A stretch of 64,000 nt of DNA from Idiomarina aminovorans (GTDB taxonomy: Bacteria; Pseudomonadota; Gammaproteobacteria; Enterobacterales; Alteromonadaceae), in NCBI RefSeq assembly GCF_023155095.1, contig NZ_JAKNDA010000001.1, positions 496,001 through 560,000 on the forward strand, in the 5' to 3' direction. The position numbers were made by a program, and so were the translations under genes. The notes beneath the pieces were generated by a model that worked only from the letters and a program-made list of their open reading frames with translations, had not been told where the DNA came from and did no database searches. How positions within the stretch are numbered: position 1 is the first letter of the stretch; each line of letters opens with the position of its first letter. Positions 51,426-62,783 of the stretch are shown piece after piece.

Positions 51426-52121
51426 ATGGCGTTGCCAAAAATTTATGTCGCATTAGATTGCCAAACAGAAAATGAAGCTGAAAATTTAGTGAGCAAACTA
51501 CCTGCTGGTAAAGTAGGACTGAAAGTGGGTAAGGAGTTGTTTACCGCAACAGGCCCTGACTGGGTCAAAAAGCAAGTTGATAAAGGCTTTTCCGTTTTTT
51601 TGGATCTGAAATTTCATGACATTCCAAACACCGTGGCTAAAGCAGTTACTTCTGCGGCTAAAATTGGTGTCGATATTGTTAATGTGCATGCTAGTGGCGG
51701 TAGCGAAATGATGAGAGCCGCAAAAAATGCATTAAACCAAATTGACAGATCGCCGTTGCTAATTGCTGTGACAGTACTGACTAGTATGAGTGATGCTGAG
51801 CTTGCCGAAATCGGAATTCAATCGAGCGCAGAGCAACAAGTGCTTAAATTGTCTGGATTAGCGCAGCAAGCGGGCTTGAATGGCGTTGTTTGTTCTGCTC
51901 AGGAAGCTACAATGCTTAAAAGTGAGTTAGGTTCTTCATTTAAACTGGTTACTCCGGGAATACGACCGGCTAACAGCTCGGCTGATGATCAAAAACGAAT
52001 TATGACACCAGAAGCAGCGATACAAGCCGGAGTCGATTATATGGTTATTGGCCGCCCAATTACGCAGGCTGAGGATCCCGCCACCGTAATTACTGAGATA
52101 TTACAGGCCATAGGAGAGTAA
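51426..52121 (+). CDS. pyrF: Orotidine 5'-phosphate decarboxylase
   Basis: 231 residues from ATG 51426, or 236 from 51411, which overlaps lapB. Both have weak ribosome sites. 'VALDCQTENEAENLV' start and the catalytic 'DLKFHDIPNTVAKAV', then 'VTPGIRPANSSADDQKRI' at the C-terminus. It makes UMP. Confidence 0.96.
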   Translation: MALPKIYVALDCQTENEAENLVSKLPAGKVGLKVGKELFTATGPDWVKKQVDKGFSVFLDLKFHDIPNTVAKAVTSAAKIGVDIVNVHASGGSEMMRAAKNALNQIDRSPLLIAVTVLTSMSDAELAEIGIQSSAEQQVLKLSGLAQQAGLNGVVCSAQEATMLKSELGSSFKLVTPGIRPANSSADDQKRIMTPEAAIQAGVDYMVIGRPITQAEDPATVITEILQAIGE

Positions 52122-52229
52122 CTTATTCTGACCTCTGCAATATCGTAATCTTCAAACAGGCTAAAAGAGTTCGGCTATAGTTGTCCTTACTGCAGTGACG
52201 CAGTAATTTTTTGAATAGGGAATGAAACT

Positions 52230-52550
52230 ATGAAGCTGAAATTTATACCGATATTTGTTGCCTCATCGCTATTTTTAGCGGCAGGAGCACAAGCCACTCC
52301 ATTATCGGCATTACCGGGGTTATCGCCGGTGGTGCAGTCTGAAGATATTGAGAAGACGGTGAATATTAACACCAGTTCTGCGCAAGAGCTTTCATCAGCT
52401 TTGGTTGGTGTTGGTGTGAAGCGGGCGGAGCAAATTATCAAATTCAGAGAGCAGCTGGGAGGCTTTACAGAAGTTGAGCAGTTGCTTGATGTCAAAGGTA
52501 TAGGTATCAAAACATTAGAGAAGAACCGCTCCTTTATTACTATTGAGTAA
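52230..52550 (+). CDS. comEA: ComEA-family helix-hairpin-helix DNA-binding protein
   Basis: 106 residues with a signal peptide (MKLKFIPIFVASSLFLAAGAQA) and one HhH domain ('VNINTSSAQELSSALVGVGVKRAEQIIKFREQLGG'). ComEA binds incoming DNA in the periplasm during natural transformation. This short form is common in gammaproteobacteria. Confidence 0.9.
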   Translation: MKLKFIPIFVASSLFLAAGAQATPLSALPGLSPVVQSEDIEKTVNINTSSAQELSSALVGVGVKRAEQIIKFREQLGGFTEVEQLLDVKGIGIKTLEKNRSFITIE

Positions 52551-52573
52551 TGAAAAAACTCCAGAGATAAAAG

Positions 52574-52607
52574 GGTCGATAGTTACGATAACTATCGACC
52601 TTTTTTT
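52574..52607. terminator. Bidirectional terminator between comEA and rne
   Basis: GGTCGATAGTTA (52574-52585) pairs with TAACTATCGACC (52589-52600), loop of 3, followed by seven T. AAAA on the other side gives T on the minus strand, so it can serve both convergent genes. Confidence 0.9.
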
Positions 52608-52630
52608 ATAACGGCTTTACCTAGCTAAAC

Positions 52631-55531
52631 TTAGTCACACTTTTCCATTTCGGCATGAGAGCTCGAACGAGCTTGAGAGATACTCGCGATACGGCTGTCT
52701 TTAACAAACTGCGGGCGATTATCAGCTGAGGCTACAGGCAGTGCTTTAAACTCTTCCTTGCGCTCCTCGGCCGTTGCCTTTGTCATTGCAGAAAACGAGG
52801 ATCCACTGAGCGTACGGTTTGGTATAACCGCTTGAGTCTTTTGCTGCTTACGTTTTTGCCCGGCAGCTCTTTGATGACGAGGAGAGCGACGCGAACGATC
52901 CCGGCCTTTCTTCTGTTCAGCAACCTTAGGTTCCGGTTTTTCTTCAGCGGTATCTATCGCTTCAGTTGTCTCTGGTGTTTCATCAACGGCCTTGTCATTG
53001 CTGCTTTCTTGACCCGTATCAGGCTGTGAAGCTTGTTCCTCAACCTTTTCCGTTGGGATTTCTACTTTATCTTGAGAAGGGGCTGATTCAGATTCAATTG
53101 TGGCTGAAGGTTCTTCTGAGCTGTTCACTTCTGCTTTAGCAGGAGTTTCCGCCGTATCTTCTTTATAGCTCTCTTCCTTAGCTGTCGGCTGAGTCTGATT
53201 CTGTACTAATTCAGCGGCTGCTTGCATCCGTGGGTCGAGTACTTTATCAGAGATCGCTTTATTTTCATTTTTACCAGAGCCGGTTTGCTGCGAAGGCTTG
53301 TCTTTAGTCTGATCCGCTTTTTGAGTGTTATTACCTCTATCGGTAGTCACTTCTGAAGACTCTCGTTGCTTTGATTCACTCGCTTTTACTGAATTATCTG
53401 TCGCTGACACACGAACAGATTTCTCAATAGGCTTGCGTTGACGGCGAGGTTTATCTTGAACAGGTTTGTTCTCCTTCGCCTTTTCTTTTTCTGCTTCAAC
53501 TGGGTTGCCGACCGTCTCAGTTTTTGCGGTGTCAACTTTCTGCTGACTATTTTTGTTACTGCGCCCCCGGCGTCTACGGTCGTTACGATTGCGGCTGTTT
53601 CGGTTACCGGCGTCATCGCGAGACTCGGTTGACTTCTCTTCCGTTACAGTAGCGGTTTCAGATGCATTACCTTTACTGGCATTGGTATCTTTAGCCGTCG
53701 ATGAGTGGTTGCGACCGCGTTGCTGACGATTGCCGGAGCGGCGGTTACGGCCCCGACGTTGTTGATTGCGTTGATTCTGAGAACTGCTTTGCTTGTCTTT
53801 ATCAACTTCCGCCTGGCTTTGTTTTTCATCTGAATCAAACAGTCCAGAGAACCAAGTTTTTAATCGACTCAGTAACGAAGGTTGAACAGTTTTTGGCTCT
53901 TCAATTTTAGGTGTCGGCGCAGGTGCTGCACTCGGTGCCTGAAGACCTTTCAATGCAGGCTCTTCAAACTTAGCTTTATCCTGAGTCAGGGTAATTGAAA
54001 CCGTAGACTCTGTTTGTTCTGGTTTTTGCACCAATTCAAAACTGGCTGATTCGGGAACTTCGTCATCGCGAACGCGCAAAACTTCAAAATGCGGTGTTTC
54101 CAGATGATGATTTGGAATAATGACGATTTTAACGTTGTGACGCTTCTCAATATGGTTAACGGATTGACGCTTTTCATTTAACAGGTAAGTGGCAACATCC
54201 ACCGGCACTTGCGAGTGAACCTGAATAGTGTTGTCTTTAATGGATTCTTCTTCAATTAGACGCAAAATTGAAAGCGCCAGCGAGTCACTGGAACGTATGG
54301 TTCCCTGCCCGTTACAACGTGGACAGATATTGTTTGCTGATTCACCCAGTGAAGGGCGCAAACGCTGACGTGACATTTCCATCAAACCAAAGCGAGAAAT
54401 ACGAGCAACCTGAATGCGGGCCCGGTCTTGAGATAAACTGTCACGCAAACGGTTTTCTACATCGCGCTGGTGACGAGCAGGGGTCATATCAATGAAGTCG
54501 ATAACAACTAATCCGCCAACATCGCGGAGACGCAACTGACGCGCGATTTCTTCTGCCGCCTCGAGGTTCGTCTGTAATGCTGTTTCCTCGATATCCCCAC
54601 CTTTAGTGGCCCGTGACGAGTTAATGTCAATAGACGTTAAAGCTTCGGTTGGGTCGATAACAATTGAGCCACCTGAAGGCAACCGCACATCGCGTTGGAA
54701 AGCAGACTCTATCTGGCTTTCAATTTGATAGTGACTGAAAAGGGGAACGTCGCCTTCGTATTGCTTAACGCGCTGCAAAAAGTCAGGACGGATAAGCTGT
54801 ATATGATTGCGTACCTGTTCATAGACTTTCGGGCTATCAATAAGAACTTCGCCAATATCACGGCGCAAGTAATCACGGAGGGCCCGGAAGATAACGTTGC
54901 TTTCCTGATGAATAAGAAACGGAGAAGGGCGTTCGTTAGCTGCTTTGCTGATGGCTTCCCAATGGTTTAGCAGAACGTTCAAATCCCATTCCAGTTCTTG
55001 TTTTGACTTACCGACGCCAGCCGTACGAACAATGAGCCCCATATCTTTCGGCACATTTAAGTCAGATAACGCTTCCTTCAGAGCTGAACGCTCATCGCCT
55101 TCAATGCGACGAGAAATACCCCCGGCTCGAGGGTTGTTCGGCATTAGAACCAAATAACTGCCCGCCAAAGAGATAAAGGTTGTTAAAGCGGCGCCTTTCT
55201 GGCCACGTTCTTCTTTGTCAATTTGAACAATAACTTCCTGACCTTCTTTAACCACATCTTTGATGTTAGGGCGGCCCTGGAAAGTATAACCTTGTGGGAA
55301 ATAAGTTTTTGCGATTTCTTTAAGAGGAAGGAAGCCGTGGCGGTCAGCGCCATAGTCAATAAAAGCCGCTTCAAGGCTAGGCTCAATACGAGTGATTTTG
55401 CCTTTATAAATGTTGGCTTTCTTTTGTTCGTGACCAGGACTTTCAATATCTAAATCGTAAAGGCGTTGACCGTCAACCAACGCTACACGCAATTCTTCCA
55501 ATTGCGTGGCATTTATTAGCATTCTTTTCAT
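52631..55531 (-). CDS. rne: Ribonuclease E
   Basis: 966 residues. The catalytic half shows the S1 region, catalytic D302 and D345 ('[13 protein letters not shown]' and '[11 protein letters not shown]'), and the zinc-link C403/C406 in '[10 protein letters not shown]'. The C-terminal half (about 530-966) is disordered, rich in Arg, Glu, Gln and Ser, and would be the degradosome scaffold. An ATG three codons later is an alternative start. It is the major mRNA decay enzyme. Confidence 0.97.
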   Translation of the reverse strand: MKRMLINATQLEELRVALVDGQRLYDLDIESPGHEQKKANIYKGKITRIEPSLEAAFIDYGADRHGFLPLKEIAKTYFPQGYTFQGRPNIKDVVKEGQEVIVQIDKEERGQKGAALTTFISLAGSYLVLMPNNPRAGGISRRIEGDERSALKEALSDLNVPKDMGLIVRTAGVGKSKQELEWDLNVLLNHWEAISKAANERPSPFLIHQESNVIFRALRDYLRRDIGEVLIDSPKVYEQVRNHIQLIRPDFLQRVKQYEGDVPLFSHYQIESQIESAFQRDVRLPSGGSIVIDPTEALTSIDINSSRATKGGDIEETALQTNLEAAEEIARQLRLRDVGGLVVIDFIDMTPARHQRDVENRLRDSLSQDRARIQVARISRFGLMEMSRQRLRPSLGESANNICPRCNGQGTIRSSDSLALSILRLIEEESIKDNTIQVHSQVPVDVATYLLNEKRQSVNHIEKRHNVKIVIIPNHHLETPHFEVLRVRDDEVPESASFELVQKPEQTESTVSITLTQDKAKFEEPALKGLQAPSAAPAPTPKIEEPKTVQPSLLSRLKTWFSGLFDSDEKQSQAEVDKDKQSSSQNQRNQQRRGRNRRSGNRQQRGRNHSSTAKDTNASKGNASETATVTEEKSTESRDDAGNRNSRNRNDRRRRGRSNKNSQQKVDTAKTETVGNPVEAEKEKAKENKPVQDKPRRQRKPIEKSVRVSATDNSVKASESKQRESSEVTTDRGNNTQKADQTKDKPSQQTGSGKNENKAISDKVLDPRMQAAAELVQNQTQPTAKEESYKEDTAETPAKAEVNSSEEPSATIESESAPSQDKVEIPTEKVEEQASQPDTGQESSNDKAVDETPETTEAIDTAEEKPEPKVAEQKKGRDRSRRSPRHQRAAGQKRKQQKTQAVIPNRTLSGSSFSAMTKATAEERKEEFKALPVASADNRPQFVKDSRIASISQARSSSHAEMEKCD

Positions 55532-55982
55532 TACTGTGACTCAATTCTTTGGGCCACAATATGACACGCCTTTATGGCGATCGTGCAATTATCGAATTCG
55601 TCTGTCGCTGCAAGCCCTTTAGAACCTGCGTTACCCGTCATCTGCAACGTGTAACTAAAATGAGTTTGACTGTGCCGATAACACCAACTGTTAGGTGTCA
55701 TATTGTCGCTAAATTTTACGTCTGCAATCGATCTTTAAACAAAGCGTATTCAATGTGCTGTGTTCCTCTCCGTGCCATCAACATCTCGGGTAAGTCACTT
55801 TTTAGACTTTAAAACCGTACGCTGATGTGGATAATGCGTCGCTTCGTTATTTCGATTGCGCGAAATATATTTTAGTCTGCCATCGTCGATGGACTTTGAG
55901 GACTGATTATTTCATGAAAACCATTGAAAATACAAGCGACAATTTCGCTGTTGAATCCCGCAGATGATGGTAAAATAGAGGC
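55532..55982. promoter_or_regulatory. Divergent intergenic region, rne leader and rluC upstream
   Basis: 451 bp between the divergent rne and rluC genes. In E. coli the rne mRNA has a leader of about 360 nt by which RNase E controls its own mRNA; the same length is available here. An 87-codon open frame (55549-55812) has no ribosome site or recognisable product and is judged spurious. No structure was calculated. Confidence 0.5.
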
Positions 55983-56930
55983 ATGAAAACAATTCAACAA
56001 GAAGTTCGCTGGCACACTGTCTCTGCCGATGAATCAGGCCAGCGAATAGATAACTTTTTGATAGCGCAATTACGCGGTGTTCCCAAGTCTTTGGTCTACC
56101 GAATTGTTCGCAAAGGCGAAGTGCGCGCGAATAAAAAGCGTATAAAACCTGACTATAAACTGAAGGAGGGCGATCTTATTCGTATTCCTCCGGTTAAAGT
56201 CAGCGAGCGACCAGAGCTACCTTCTGTAAAACTTGAGCAGGTTGCCGCGCTGGAATATGCCATCGTTTATGAGGATGACGCACTGCTGTTAATTAACAAA
56301 CCCTCAGGTGTTGCGGTACATGGTGGCTCGGGTTTGCAGTTTGGCCTTATTGAGGGGCTGAGGGCTCTGCGACCCAAAGAAAAAAGTTTAGAGCTGGTTC
56401 ATCGTCTTGACCGCGACACCAGCGGTTTACTGCTTGTTGCTAAAAAGCGCTCTGTATTACGAAGTTTGCATGAACAATTGCGTAATAAGGAAATGAACAA
56501 ACAGTACTTAGCTCTTGTGAGAGGCCAGTGGCAAAAGCGGGTTCGCAGTGTAGAAGCGCCGCTAAAAAAGAATACCTTAAAGTCTGGCGAGCGAATTGTA
56601 CGTGCTGATGCAGAAGGTAAGGCGTCTTTAACGCGATTCAGAATTCAACAAAGGTATAAAGAAGGGACGTTAGTTGAAGCTTCTCCTGTTACCGGCCGAA
56701 CTCATCAGATTAGGGTACATGCTTTGCATGCTGGTCATCCTATTGCCAAAGATCCTAAATATGGTGACACAGACTTTGATAATGCTATGTCAAAACTTGG
56801 ATTAAACCGACTGTTTCTGCACGCATGGAAGTTGCGTTTTCTGCACCCTGTGACAGAAAAAGATGTAGCTTTTGAAGCACCTTTGGATGACAACTTACAA
56901 CAAACATTAAAACAGCTAACGGCTCAATAA
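55983..56930 (+). CDS. rluC: 23S rRNA pseudouridine synthase RluC
   Basis: 315 residues. N-terminal S4 domain ('GQRIDNFLIAQLRGVPKSLVYRIVRKGEVRANKKR') and the catalytic 'LELVHRLDRDTSGLLLVAKK'. RluC modifies 23S positions 955, 2504 and 2580 in E. coli. Confidence 0.95.
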   Translation: MKTIQQEVRWHTVSADESGQRIDNFLIAQLRGVPKSLVYRIVRKGEVRANKKRIKPDYKLKEGDLIRIPPVKVSERPELPSVKLEQVAALEYAIVYEDDALLLINKPSGVAVHGGSGLQFGLIEGLRALRPKEKSLELVHRLDRDTSGLLLVAKKRSVLRSLHEQLRNKEMNKQYLALVRGQWQKRVRSVEAPLKKNTLKSGERIVRADAEGKASLTRFRIQQRYKEGTLVEASPVTGRTHQIRVHALHAGHPIAKDPKYGDTDFDNAMSKLGLNRLFLHAWKLRFLHPVTEKDVAFEAPLDDNLQQTLKQLTAQ

Positions 56931-56945
56931 TATGGACGGTTTATA

Positions 56946-57608
56946 ATGATGTACGATAAGCGATTTATTGTGTTTGACTGGGACGGTACCTTAATGGACT
57001 CAATAGGTCGTATTGTGTCATCGATGCAAAATACCGCTCAGCATATAGGTTTTCCGGTCCCAACCGATGTCGCGGTCAGAGATATCATTGGTTTAAGCCT
57101 TGAACCGGCAATAGAAAAACTGTTTGGTGTGCTTAATCCTGCAGAACTGGATAGCTTTTTAGCTCAGTACCGTGATGAATATGTCGATTTAAATCCAACA
57201 CCGTCACCATTATTTAATGATGCAAAAGCGGTCCTTTCTCAATTAACCGATGCGGAATTCCAGTTGGCTGTAGCAACAGGGAAAGCGCGCAAAGGATTAC
57301 AACGAGTCTGGTCAGAAAGTGAAACCGAACATTATTTTGTAAGCTCAAGGTGCGCTAGTGAAACATTAGGTAAGCCTAATCCTCAAATGCTTCATGAAAT
57401 AATGGATGAACTTAAAGCACCTCCGGAACAAACCGTCATGGTAGGGGATTCAGTTCATGATATGAAAATGGCAGTCGCAGCCGGAGTATCCCCGGTTGGG
57501 GTTAGTTTTGGTGTGCATAATGCTGACCGGTTACGAGAAGCTGGAGCTATTTTGGTTGTCGATTCATTAACAGAATTGAGTGGTAGACTTATAAAGGAGA
57601 GACTATGA
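56946..57608 (+). CDS. HAD-family hydrolase, Gph/YjjG-like phosphatase
   Basis: 220 residues. HAD motifs 'FIVFDWDGTLMDSIGRI', 'VATGKARKGL' and 'VMVGDSVHDMKMAVAAG'. The substrate is unknown. It follows rluC by 15 bp, as in the related gene order of many gammaproteobacteria, and overlaps the next gene by 4 bp. Confidence 0.87.
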   Translation: MMYDKRFIVFDWDGTLMDSIGRIVSSMQNTAQHIGFPVPTDVAVRDIIGLSLEPAIEKLFGVLNPAELDSFLAQYRDEYVDLNPTPSPLFNDAKAVLSQLTDAEFQLAVATGKARKGLQRVWSESETEHYFVSSRCASETLGKPNPQMLHEIMDELKAPPEQTVMVGDSVHDMKMAVAAGVSPVGVSFGVHNADRLREAGAILVVDSLTELSGRLIKERL

Positions 57609-58201
57609 CGTTGCCGTTAATCCTTGGGTCAGGTTCTAAATACCGCCGTGAGATTTTGGATAAACTTCATTTAGAGTACGATGTTGTTAAACCTGATATT
57701 GATGAATCTGCAATAACGGCTGAGGGCCCACAACAATTGGTAGAACGTTTGGCTGAAGCCAAAGCCCGTGCAGTTGAACAACGCATAACGCATGAACAGG
57801 CGATTATCATTGGTTCTGACCAGGTTGCTGTTTGTGACGGGGATATATTAGGGAAACCGGGAAACACTGAGAACGCGGTGAAACAATTACTGGGGTTTAT
57901 TGGTAAAACGGTTACCTTTTACACTGGGCTAGCTGTGCTGAATACCGCAACCCAGCAATGTGATGTCAGAGTTGAGCCTTTTGACGTTGAATTTCGGCAA
58001 TTGACTATTGATGAAATAGAGCGTTATGTTGAACTTGAAAAGCCATTTGATTGTGCTGGTAGTTTTAAAAGTGAAGGGCTGGGCATCAGTTTATTCAATA
58101 GTCTAAAAGGTGATGATCCAAACACCTTAATCGGGTTACCAGCTATAGCTTTATTAGATATGTTGAGAACCCACGGAATTAACCCTCTGAATAAGGAGTA
58201 A
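57605..58201 (+). CDS. Maf-family nucleotide pyrophosphatase, YceF-like
   Basis: 198 residues. 'LILGSGSKYRREILDKL' and 'IIIGSDQVAVCDGDILGKPGN', with 'KPFDCAGSFKSEGLGISLFNSLKGDDPNTLIGLPAIALLDML'. YceF hydrolyses modified nucleotides such as m7GTP. The gene lies before yceD-rpmF as in E. coli. Confidence 0.9.
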   Translation: MTLPLILGSGSKYRREILDKLHLEYDVVKPDIDESAITAEGPQQLVERLAEAKARAVEQRITHEQAIIIGSDQVAVCDGDILGKPGNTENAVKQLLGFIGKTVTFYTGLAVLNTATQQCDVRVEPFDVEFRQLTIDEIERYVELEKPFDCAGSFKSEGLGISLFNSLKGDDPNTLIGLPAIALLDMLRTHGINPLNKE

Positions 58202-58252
58202 CGACAGATTTCCCTTGTCACTAAGGTGGAACTTCGTTAGTATTCGCGCGCT

Positions 58253-58780
58253 ATGCAAAAACTTCGTATTCCCATAACGGTTGACCCAGTTAAAAGTGCC
58301 AACAAGAAATTGGCCTATGACGGGGTCGTACCTGGCAAAACATTGAAACGGCTACAGGAAAGCCTGGTAAATTCATGTCCGGATCCTGAAGCCACTGTTG
58401 AGTTTGGAATTGATGAGCAAGGCATTAGTTATTTTGCAGGGGAAGCAAAAGTTGCTGTAAAAGTACTTTGTGAACGCTGTAATACGCCTCTGGATGTTGA
58501 TATTCTCGCGCAATTTGCGTATGCTCCTGTCACTAAGCGGCAGGTAGCGGATGACTTTCCTGATAGTTACGAAGCTATTGAGGTAAACGATTTTGGAGAA
58601 GTTAACTTGCATGGGCTTATTGAAGACGAATTAATTCTGGCAATGCCATTAGCTCCAAAGCACGATGCTAAGGCATGTCAGGTGGACCGTGATGCGATGA
58701 CCTGGGGTGAGATTGACGAATCAGTTGATGAAGAGTCAGATAACCCGTTTGCCGCATTACAAGAATTGAAGCGTAAATAA
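58253..58780 (+). CDS. yceD: YceD (DUF177) family, 23S rRNA accumulation protein
   Basis: 175 residues. 'LCERCNTPLDVDI' and 'DEQGISYFAGEAKVAVKVL' match the YceD/DUF177 family. It lies directly upstream of rpmF, the conserved order. Confidence 0.92.
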   Translation: MQKLRIPITVDPVKSANKKLAYDGVVPGKTLKRLQESLVNSCPDPEATVEFGIDEQGISYFAGEAKVAVKVLCERCNTPLDVDILAQFAYAPVTKRQVADDFPDSYEAIEVNDFGEVNLHGLIEDELILAMPLAPKHDAKACQVDRDAMTWGEIDESVDEESDNPFAALQELKRK

Positions 58781-58796
58781 TCAGGAGATAGCGTAA

Positions 58797-58967
58797 ATGG
58801 CTGTTCAGAAAAGTAAGAAAAGTCGTTCAAGACGCGACATGCGTCGTTCACACGATGCAATAGACGGCCCCACACTGTCGGTTGACTCAACTACGGGTGA
58901 AACGCATCGTCGTCACCACGTAACAGCCGACGGTTTTTACAAGGGTCGTAAGGTCGTTAACAAGTAA
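58797..58967 (+). CDS. rpmF: 50S ribosomal protein L32
   Basis: 56 residues, [20 protein letters not shown] onward, the normal size. AGGAG (58783-58787) precedes the ATG. It is a structural protein of the large subunit and starts the fatty acid-phospholipid run. Confidence 0.97.
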   Translation: MAVQKSKKSRSRRDMRRSHDAIDGPTLSVDSTTGETHRRHHVTADGFYKGRKVVNK

Positions 58968-58975
58968 GACAGGCC

Positions 58976-60001
58976 ATGCCTGAACTGAATATAGCGATTG
59001 ATGCAATGGGGGGCGATAATGGCCCCTCTATTGTTATAGAAGCCCTGGAAAAAGCGGTTCATCGGTACCCCGATGTCAAATTTACCGTTGTCGGTCATCA
59101 GCAAGAACTTACCCCATTACTTGAAAAGCATCATTTAAGCACACACTCTGCAGTAAAGCTGATGCATGCTGAGCAAGTCATTGAAATGAATGACAAACCG
59201 GGCCAATCTCTACGCAGTAAGCCTGATTCATCTATGCGTATCGCCCTTAATACACTAGCTGACGGTGACTGTCAGGCTATGGTCAGCGGGGGAAATACCG
59301 GCGCATTGATGACTAACGCCTATTTTACCTTAAAGACTTTGCCCGGAGTATTACGTCCGGCTTTAATGACCGCGCTACCTAACCAGACCGGTGGTAAATC
59401 TTACCTGTTAGATCTCGGCGCGAACGCAACTTGCGATTCGGAAACACTCTTTCAATTTGGTGTTATGGGAGCTGTTGCCGCAGAGTACCTCTCTGATGTG
59501 CATGCTCCTAAAATTAGCCTGTTGAATATGGGCGAAGAAGACATTAAAGGTAACGATGTCGTTCGCAATGCGGCAGCACGACTCGCACAATGCGAGCATG
59601 TTAACTATATTGGTTTTATTGAAGGTAATCATTTATTTAGCGGGCGTGCGGATGTTGTTGTTTGTGATGGCTTCGTCGGTAATATTGCGCTGAAGAGTTG
59701 CGAAGGTCTGGCAACCTTTATTATTGACCAAATGCGCGAAACAGTTAATTCACATTGGTTGTATCGGTTTTTCTTTCGTTTTTTACAAAAACGGACACAT
59801 AAGTCATGGGAAAGGTTGAAGCCCGACCACTACAATGGTGCGAGTCTGATAGGATTGCGACATGTCGTGATAAAAAGTCACGGCAGCGCTAGCGCCGGCG
59901 CCTTTTATAGTGCCATTCAACAAGCCGTCGCAGAGGCGCATGAACAGCTTCCTGAACGAATTAAACATCGTGTAGAAGCAGTCTTATCAGAACAGCTGTA
60001 A
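58976..60001 (+). CDS. plsX: Phosphate acyltransferase PlsX
   Basis: 341 residues. '[23 protein letters not shown]' and '[31 protein letters not shown]' are PlsX-typical. It makes acyl-phosphate from acyl-ACP for phospholipid synthesis. Confidence 0.97.
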   Translation: MPELNIAIDAMGGDNGPSIVIEALEKAVHRYPDVKFTVVGHQQELTPLLEKHHLSTHSAVKLMHAEQVIEMNDKPGQSLRSKPDSSMRIALNTLADGDCQAMVSGGNTGALMTNAYFTLKTLPGVLRPALMTALPNQTGGKSYLLDLGANATCDSETLFQFGVMGAVAAEYLSDVHAPKISLLNMGEEDIKGNDVVRNAAARLAQCEHVNYIGFIEGNHLFSGRADVVVCDGFVGNIALKSCEGLATFIIDQMRETVNSHWLYRFFFRFLQKRTHKSWERLKPDHYNGASLIGLRHVVIKSHGSASAGAFYSAIQQAVAEAHEQLPERIKHRVEAVLSEQL

Positions 60002-60017
60002 CCAGTTAAGTAGCGTT

Positions 60018-60980
60018 ATGACTTATTCAAAAATTGTTGGTACCGGGCATTATCTTCCTGCACAACGGCTCACTAACGAAGAACTCTCCAAACGGGTTGA
60101 TACGTCCGATGAATGGATTAAGGATCGAACCGGTATATCGGAACGACGTATAGCCACCGCAGATGAAACGGCAGCAACCTTAGGCTATGAAGCGGCGAAA
60201 GGAGCCCTTGCATCCGCAAACCTGAGTCCGCAGGATATCGATATGATTGTGGTAGCGACAACGTCGGCGGAGCATGCGTTTCCAAGTGCAGCTTGTGAAA
60301 TTCAACGAATGCTGGGTATTACCTCCGTTCCGGCGTTTGATGTTGGAGCCGCCTGTTCTGGTTTCATCTATGCGCTATCGGTAGCCGATCAATTCATCAA
60401 GAGTGGCCAACATCAACGTATTTTAGTTATTGGTGCTGACGTACTGGCTCGCTTGTGCGATCCTGAAGATAGAAACACTCTGGTGCTTTTTGGTGATGGC
60501 GGTGGAGCCGTTGTTCTTGAGCAAAGTGACTCCCCCGGAGTTCTTTCAACGCATTTATACAGTGCCGGTGAATACAGTCACCTGCTGGGGGCTAAACAGC
60601 CGCCCCGTGGGACAGAGGGCCATGCAGAAAGTGCCTGGATGTACATGAAAGGTAATGAAGTGTTTAAGGTTGCCGTGGCAAAGCTAAGCGCTCTGGTGAG
60701 CGAGACTTTAGCAAAAAATCAATTACAGGCGCAGGATTTAGACTGGTTGATTCCACATCAGGCGAATTTGCGTATTATTAACGCGACAGCAAAGAAATTA
60801 CAGATGCCGATGGATCGCGTCGTTATTACTCTGGATAAAACCGGGAATACTTCAGCTGCATCTGTGCCCATTGCACTAGACTGGGCGGTTAAGGACGGAC
60901 GCATTAAACGCGGTCAGAAACTTTTATTGGAAGCCTTTGGTGGTGGTTTCGCCTGGGGTTCAGCACTGGTTCAATATTAA
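60018..60980 (+). CDS. fabH: 3-oxoacyl-ACP synthase III
   Basis: 320 residues. Catalytic Cys113 in '[11 protein letters not shown]', His in '[11 protein letters not shown]' and Asn in '[11 protein letters not shown]'. It starts fatty acid synthesis with acetyl-CoA and malonyl-ACP. Confidence 0.97.
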   Translation: MTYSKIVGTGHYLPAQRLTNEELSKRVDTSDEWIKDRTGISERRIATADETAATLGYEAAKGALASANLSPQDIDMIVVATTSAEHAFPSAACEIQRMLGITSVPAFDVGAACSGFIYALSVADQFIKSGQHQRILVIGADVLARLCDPEDRNTLVLFGDGGGAVVLEQSDSPGVLSTHLYSAGEYSHLLGAKQPPRGTEGHAESAWMYMKGNEVFKVAVAKLSALVSETLAKNQLQAQDLDWLIPHQANLRIINATAKKLQMPMDRVVITLDKTGNTSAASVPIALDWAVKDGRIKRGQKLLLEAFGGGFAWGSALVQY

Positions 60981-60990
60981 GAGGATAATT

Positions 60991-61911
60991 ATGACGAAAA
61001 CGGCATTGTTATTTCCGGGGCAAGGCTCACAAAGTGTTGGGATGTTAGGTGAATTATCTAATGACTTTGCTCTGATTAAGGAAACCTTTTCTGAAGCCAG
61101 CAGCGCTTTGGATTACGACCTTTGGAAGCTGGTTCAACAAGGACCAGAACAACAATTAAACGAAACACAACGTACTCAACCCGCCTTATTAGCAGCGAGT
61201 GTTGCTTTATACCGTGTTGCTAAAGATAAAGGTTTGAATGACGTTACTGTAATGGCCGGACATAGTCTGGGAGAGTATTCGGCACTGGTCTGTGCCGGCG
61301 TTCTTGATTTTGGCGATGCTGTTAAGCTGGTGGCTTTACGCGGACAATTTATGCAACAAGCCGTAGTACAAGGCGAAGGTGCTATGGCTGCTGTCATTGG
61401 TTTAAAAGATGCTGAAATCGAAAAAATTTGTTTAGAGCAGGCGAGTGGACAGGTTGTCACGCCGGTTAACTATAACTCTCCGGGTCAGGTTGTTATAGCC
61501 GGTCATGCTGAAGCGGTCGCCCGAGCAACTGAAGCTTTAAAGGCAGCTGGTGCCAAGCGTGTCTTGCCATTGCCTGTCAGCGTTCCGTCACACTGTGCCC
61601 TCATGCAACCCGCAGCCAGCCAACTGGCTGAGGCCTTAAAGTCCGTAACTCTGCAATCAGCACATACACCAGTTATCAATAATGTCGATGTTGCGATAGC
61701 GGATAGCGAAGATGCCATTAAAGATGCATTAGTGCGTCAATTATACTGCCCGGTTCGTTGGACAGAAACGGTGGAACAGATTGAGCACATGGATGTCGAA
61801 ACAGCTTATGAAGTTGGTCCCGGGAGAGTACTAACAGGGTTGAACAAACGCATTACTCAGTCTTTTGGCTGTAATGCATTGAATACGCTAGACTCTTTTA
61901 ACTCACTTTAA
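60991..61911 (+). CDS. fabD: Malonyl CoA-ACP transacylase
   Basis: 306 residues from ATG 60991, AGAGGA upstream. 'FPGQGSQSVGML', Ser92 in 'GHSLGEYSALV', and His in 'PVSVPSHCALM'. A start at 60937 would overlap fabH and is rejected. Confidence 0.97.
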   Translation: MTKTALLFPGQGSQSVGMLGELSNDFALIKETFSEASSALDYDLWKLVQQGPEQQLNETQRTQPALLAASVALYRVAKDKGLNDVTVMAGHSLGEYSALVCAGVLDFGDAVKLVALRGQFMQQAVVQGEGAMAAVIGLKDAEIEKICLEQASGQVVTPVNYNSPGQVVIAGHAEAVARATEALKAAGAKRVLPLPVSVPSHCALMQPAASQLAEALKSVTLQSAHTPVINNVDVAIADSEDAIKDALVRQLYCPVRWTETVEQIEHMDVETAYEVGPGRVLTGLNKRITQSFGCNALNTLDSFNSL

Positions 61912-61927
61912 TGAAAAGGTTATTTAC

Positions 61928-62665
61928 GTGCAAAACTTTGAAAATAAAGTCGCATTGGTTACCGGCGCAAGCCGCGGGATAGGAAAAGCTATTGCTGAAA
62001 CTCTCGCCAGCCAGGGTGCGAAGGTTGTTGGTACAGCAACGTCAGATAAAGGGGCTGCAGCAATTTCTGAGTATCTTGGTTCAAAAGGCAGAGGATTAGC
62101 GCTTGATGTTACTGATTCAGAAAACCTGCCTCAAATTATTAAAGATATTGAAAAAGAGTGCGGCTCTATTGATATCTTGGTCAATAATGCTGGTATCACT
62201 CGTGACAACTTAATGATGAGAATGAAAGATGACGAGTGGGATGCGGTGCTGAATACGAATCTGTCAGCGGTATTTAAAGTTTGTAAAACGGTTGTGCGTG
62301 GTATGATGAAACGTCGTTATGGGCGCATTATTAATATCAGCTCAGTGGTTGGTACTACCGGAAACCCGGGACAAGTAAACTATTGTGCCGCTAAAGCTGG
62401 TTTGGTCGGTTTCAGTAAAGCCATGGCAAAAGAAGTTGCCGCACGCGGTATTACGGTAAATTGCGTTGCACCGGGTTTTATTGATACGGATATGACCAAA
62501 TCTCTGAATGACGAACAGAAACACGCTATTTTTGATAATATTCCGGCCTCGCGTTTAGGCGAGCCTGCCGAAATTGCTGCTGCGGTAGCATTTTTGGCAT
62601 CAGATGGTGCCGCTTATATCACTGGTGAAACCATTCACGTTAATGGTGGTATGGCAATGGTTTAA
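61928..62665 (+). CDS. fabG: 3-oxoacyl-ACP reductase
   Basis: 245 residues from a GTG at 61928. SDR motifs 'VTGASRGIGKAIAE', 'LVNNAGITRDNL', and catalytic Ser139, Tyr152 and Lys156. It reduces the beta-keto group in elongation. Confidence 0.97.
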   Translation: MQNFENKVALVTGASRGIGKAIAETLASQGAKVVGTATSDKGAAAISEYLGSKGRGLALDVTDSENLPQIIKDIEKECGSIDILVNNAGITRDNLMMRMKDDEWDAVLNTNLSAVFKVCKTVVRGMMKRRYGRIINISSVVGTTGNPGQVNYCAAKAGLVGFSKAMAKEVAARGITVNCVAPGFIDTDMTKSLNDEQKHAIFDNIPASRLGEPAEIAAAVAFLASDGAAYITGETIHVNGGMAMV

Positions 62666-62783
62666 GAGGTAAGCGGTACGACCTCTTAACTTTATGCTAT
62701 TTTTTACTTTATTAATGAGGCTGGTTTCACTACACTACAGCCAATTTTCACTCTCGCGATGACTACTGAGGGATTTTATAATC

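Noticed and set aside
55549-55812. 87-codon open frame in the rne-rluC gap
   Set aside because: No ribosome site, no recognisable family, in the expected rne leader.
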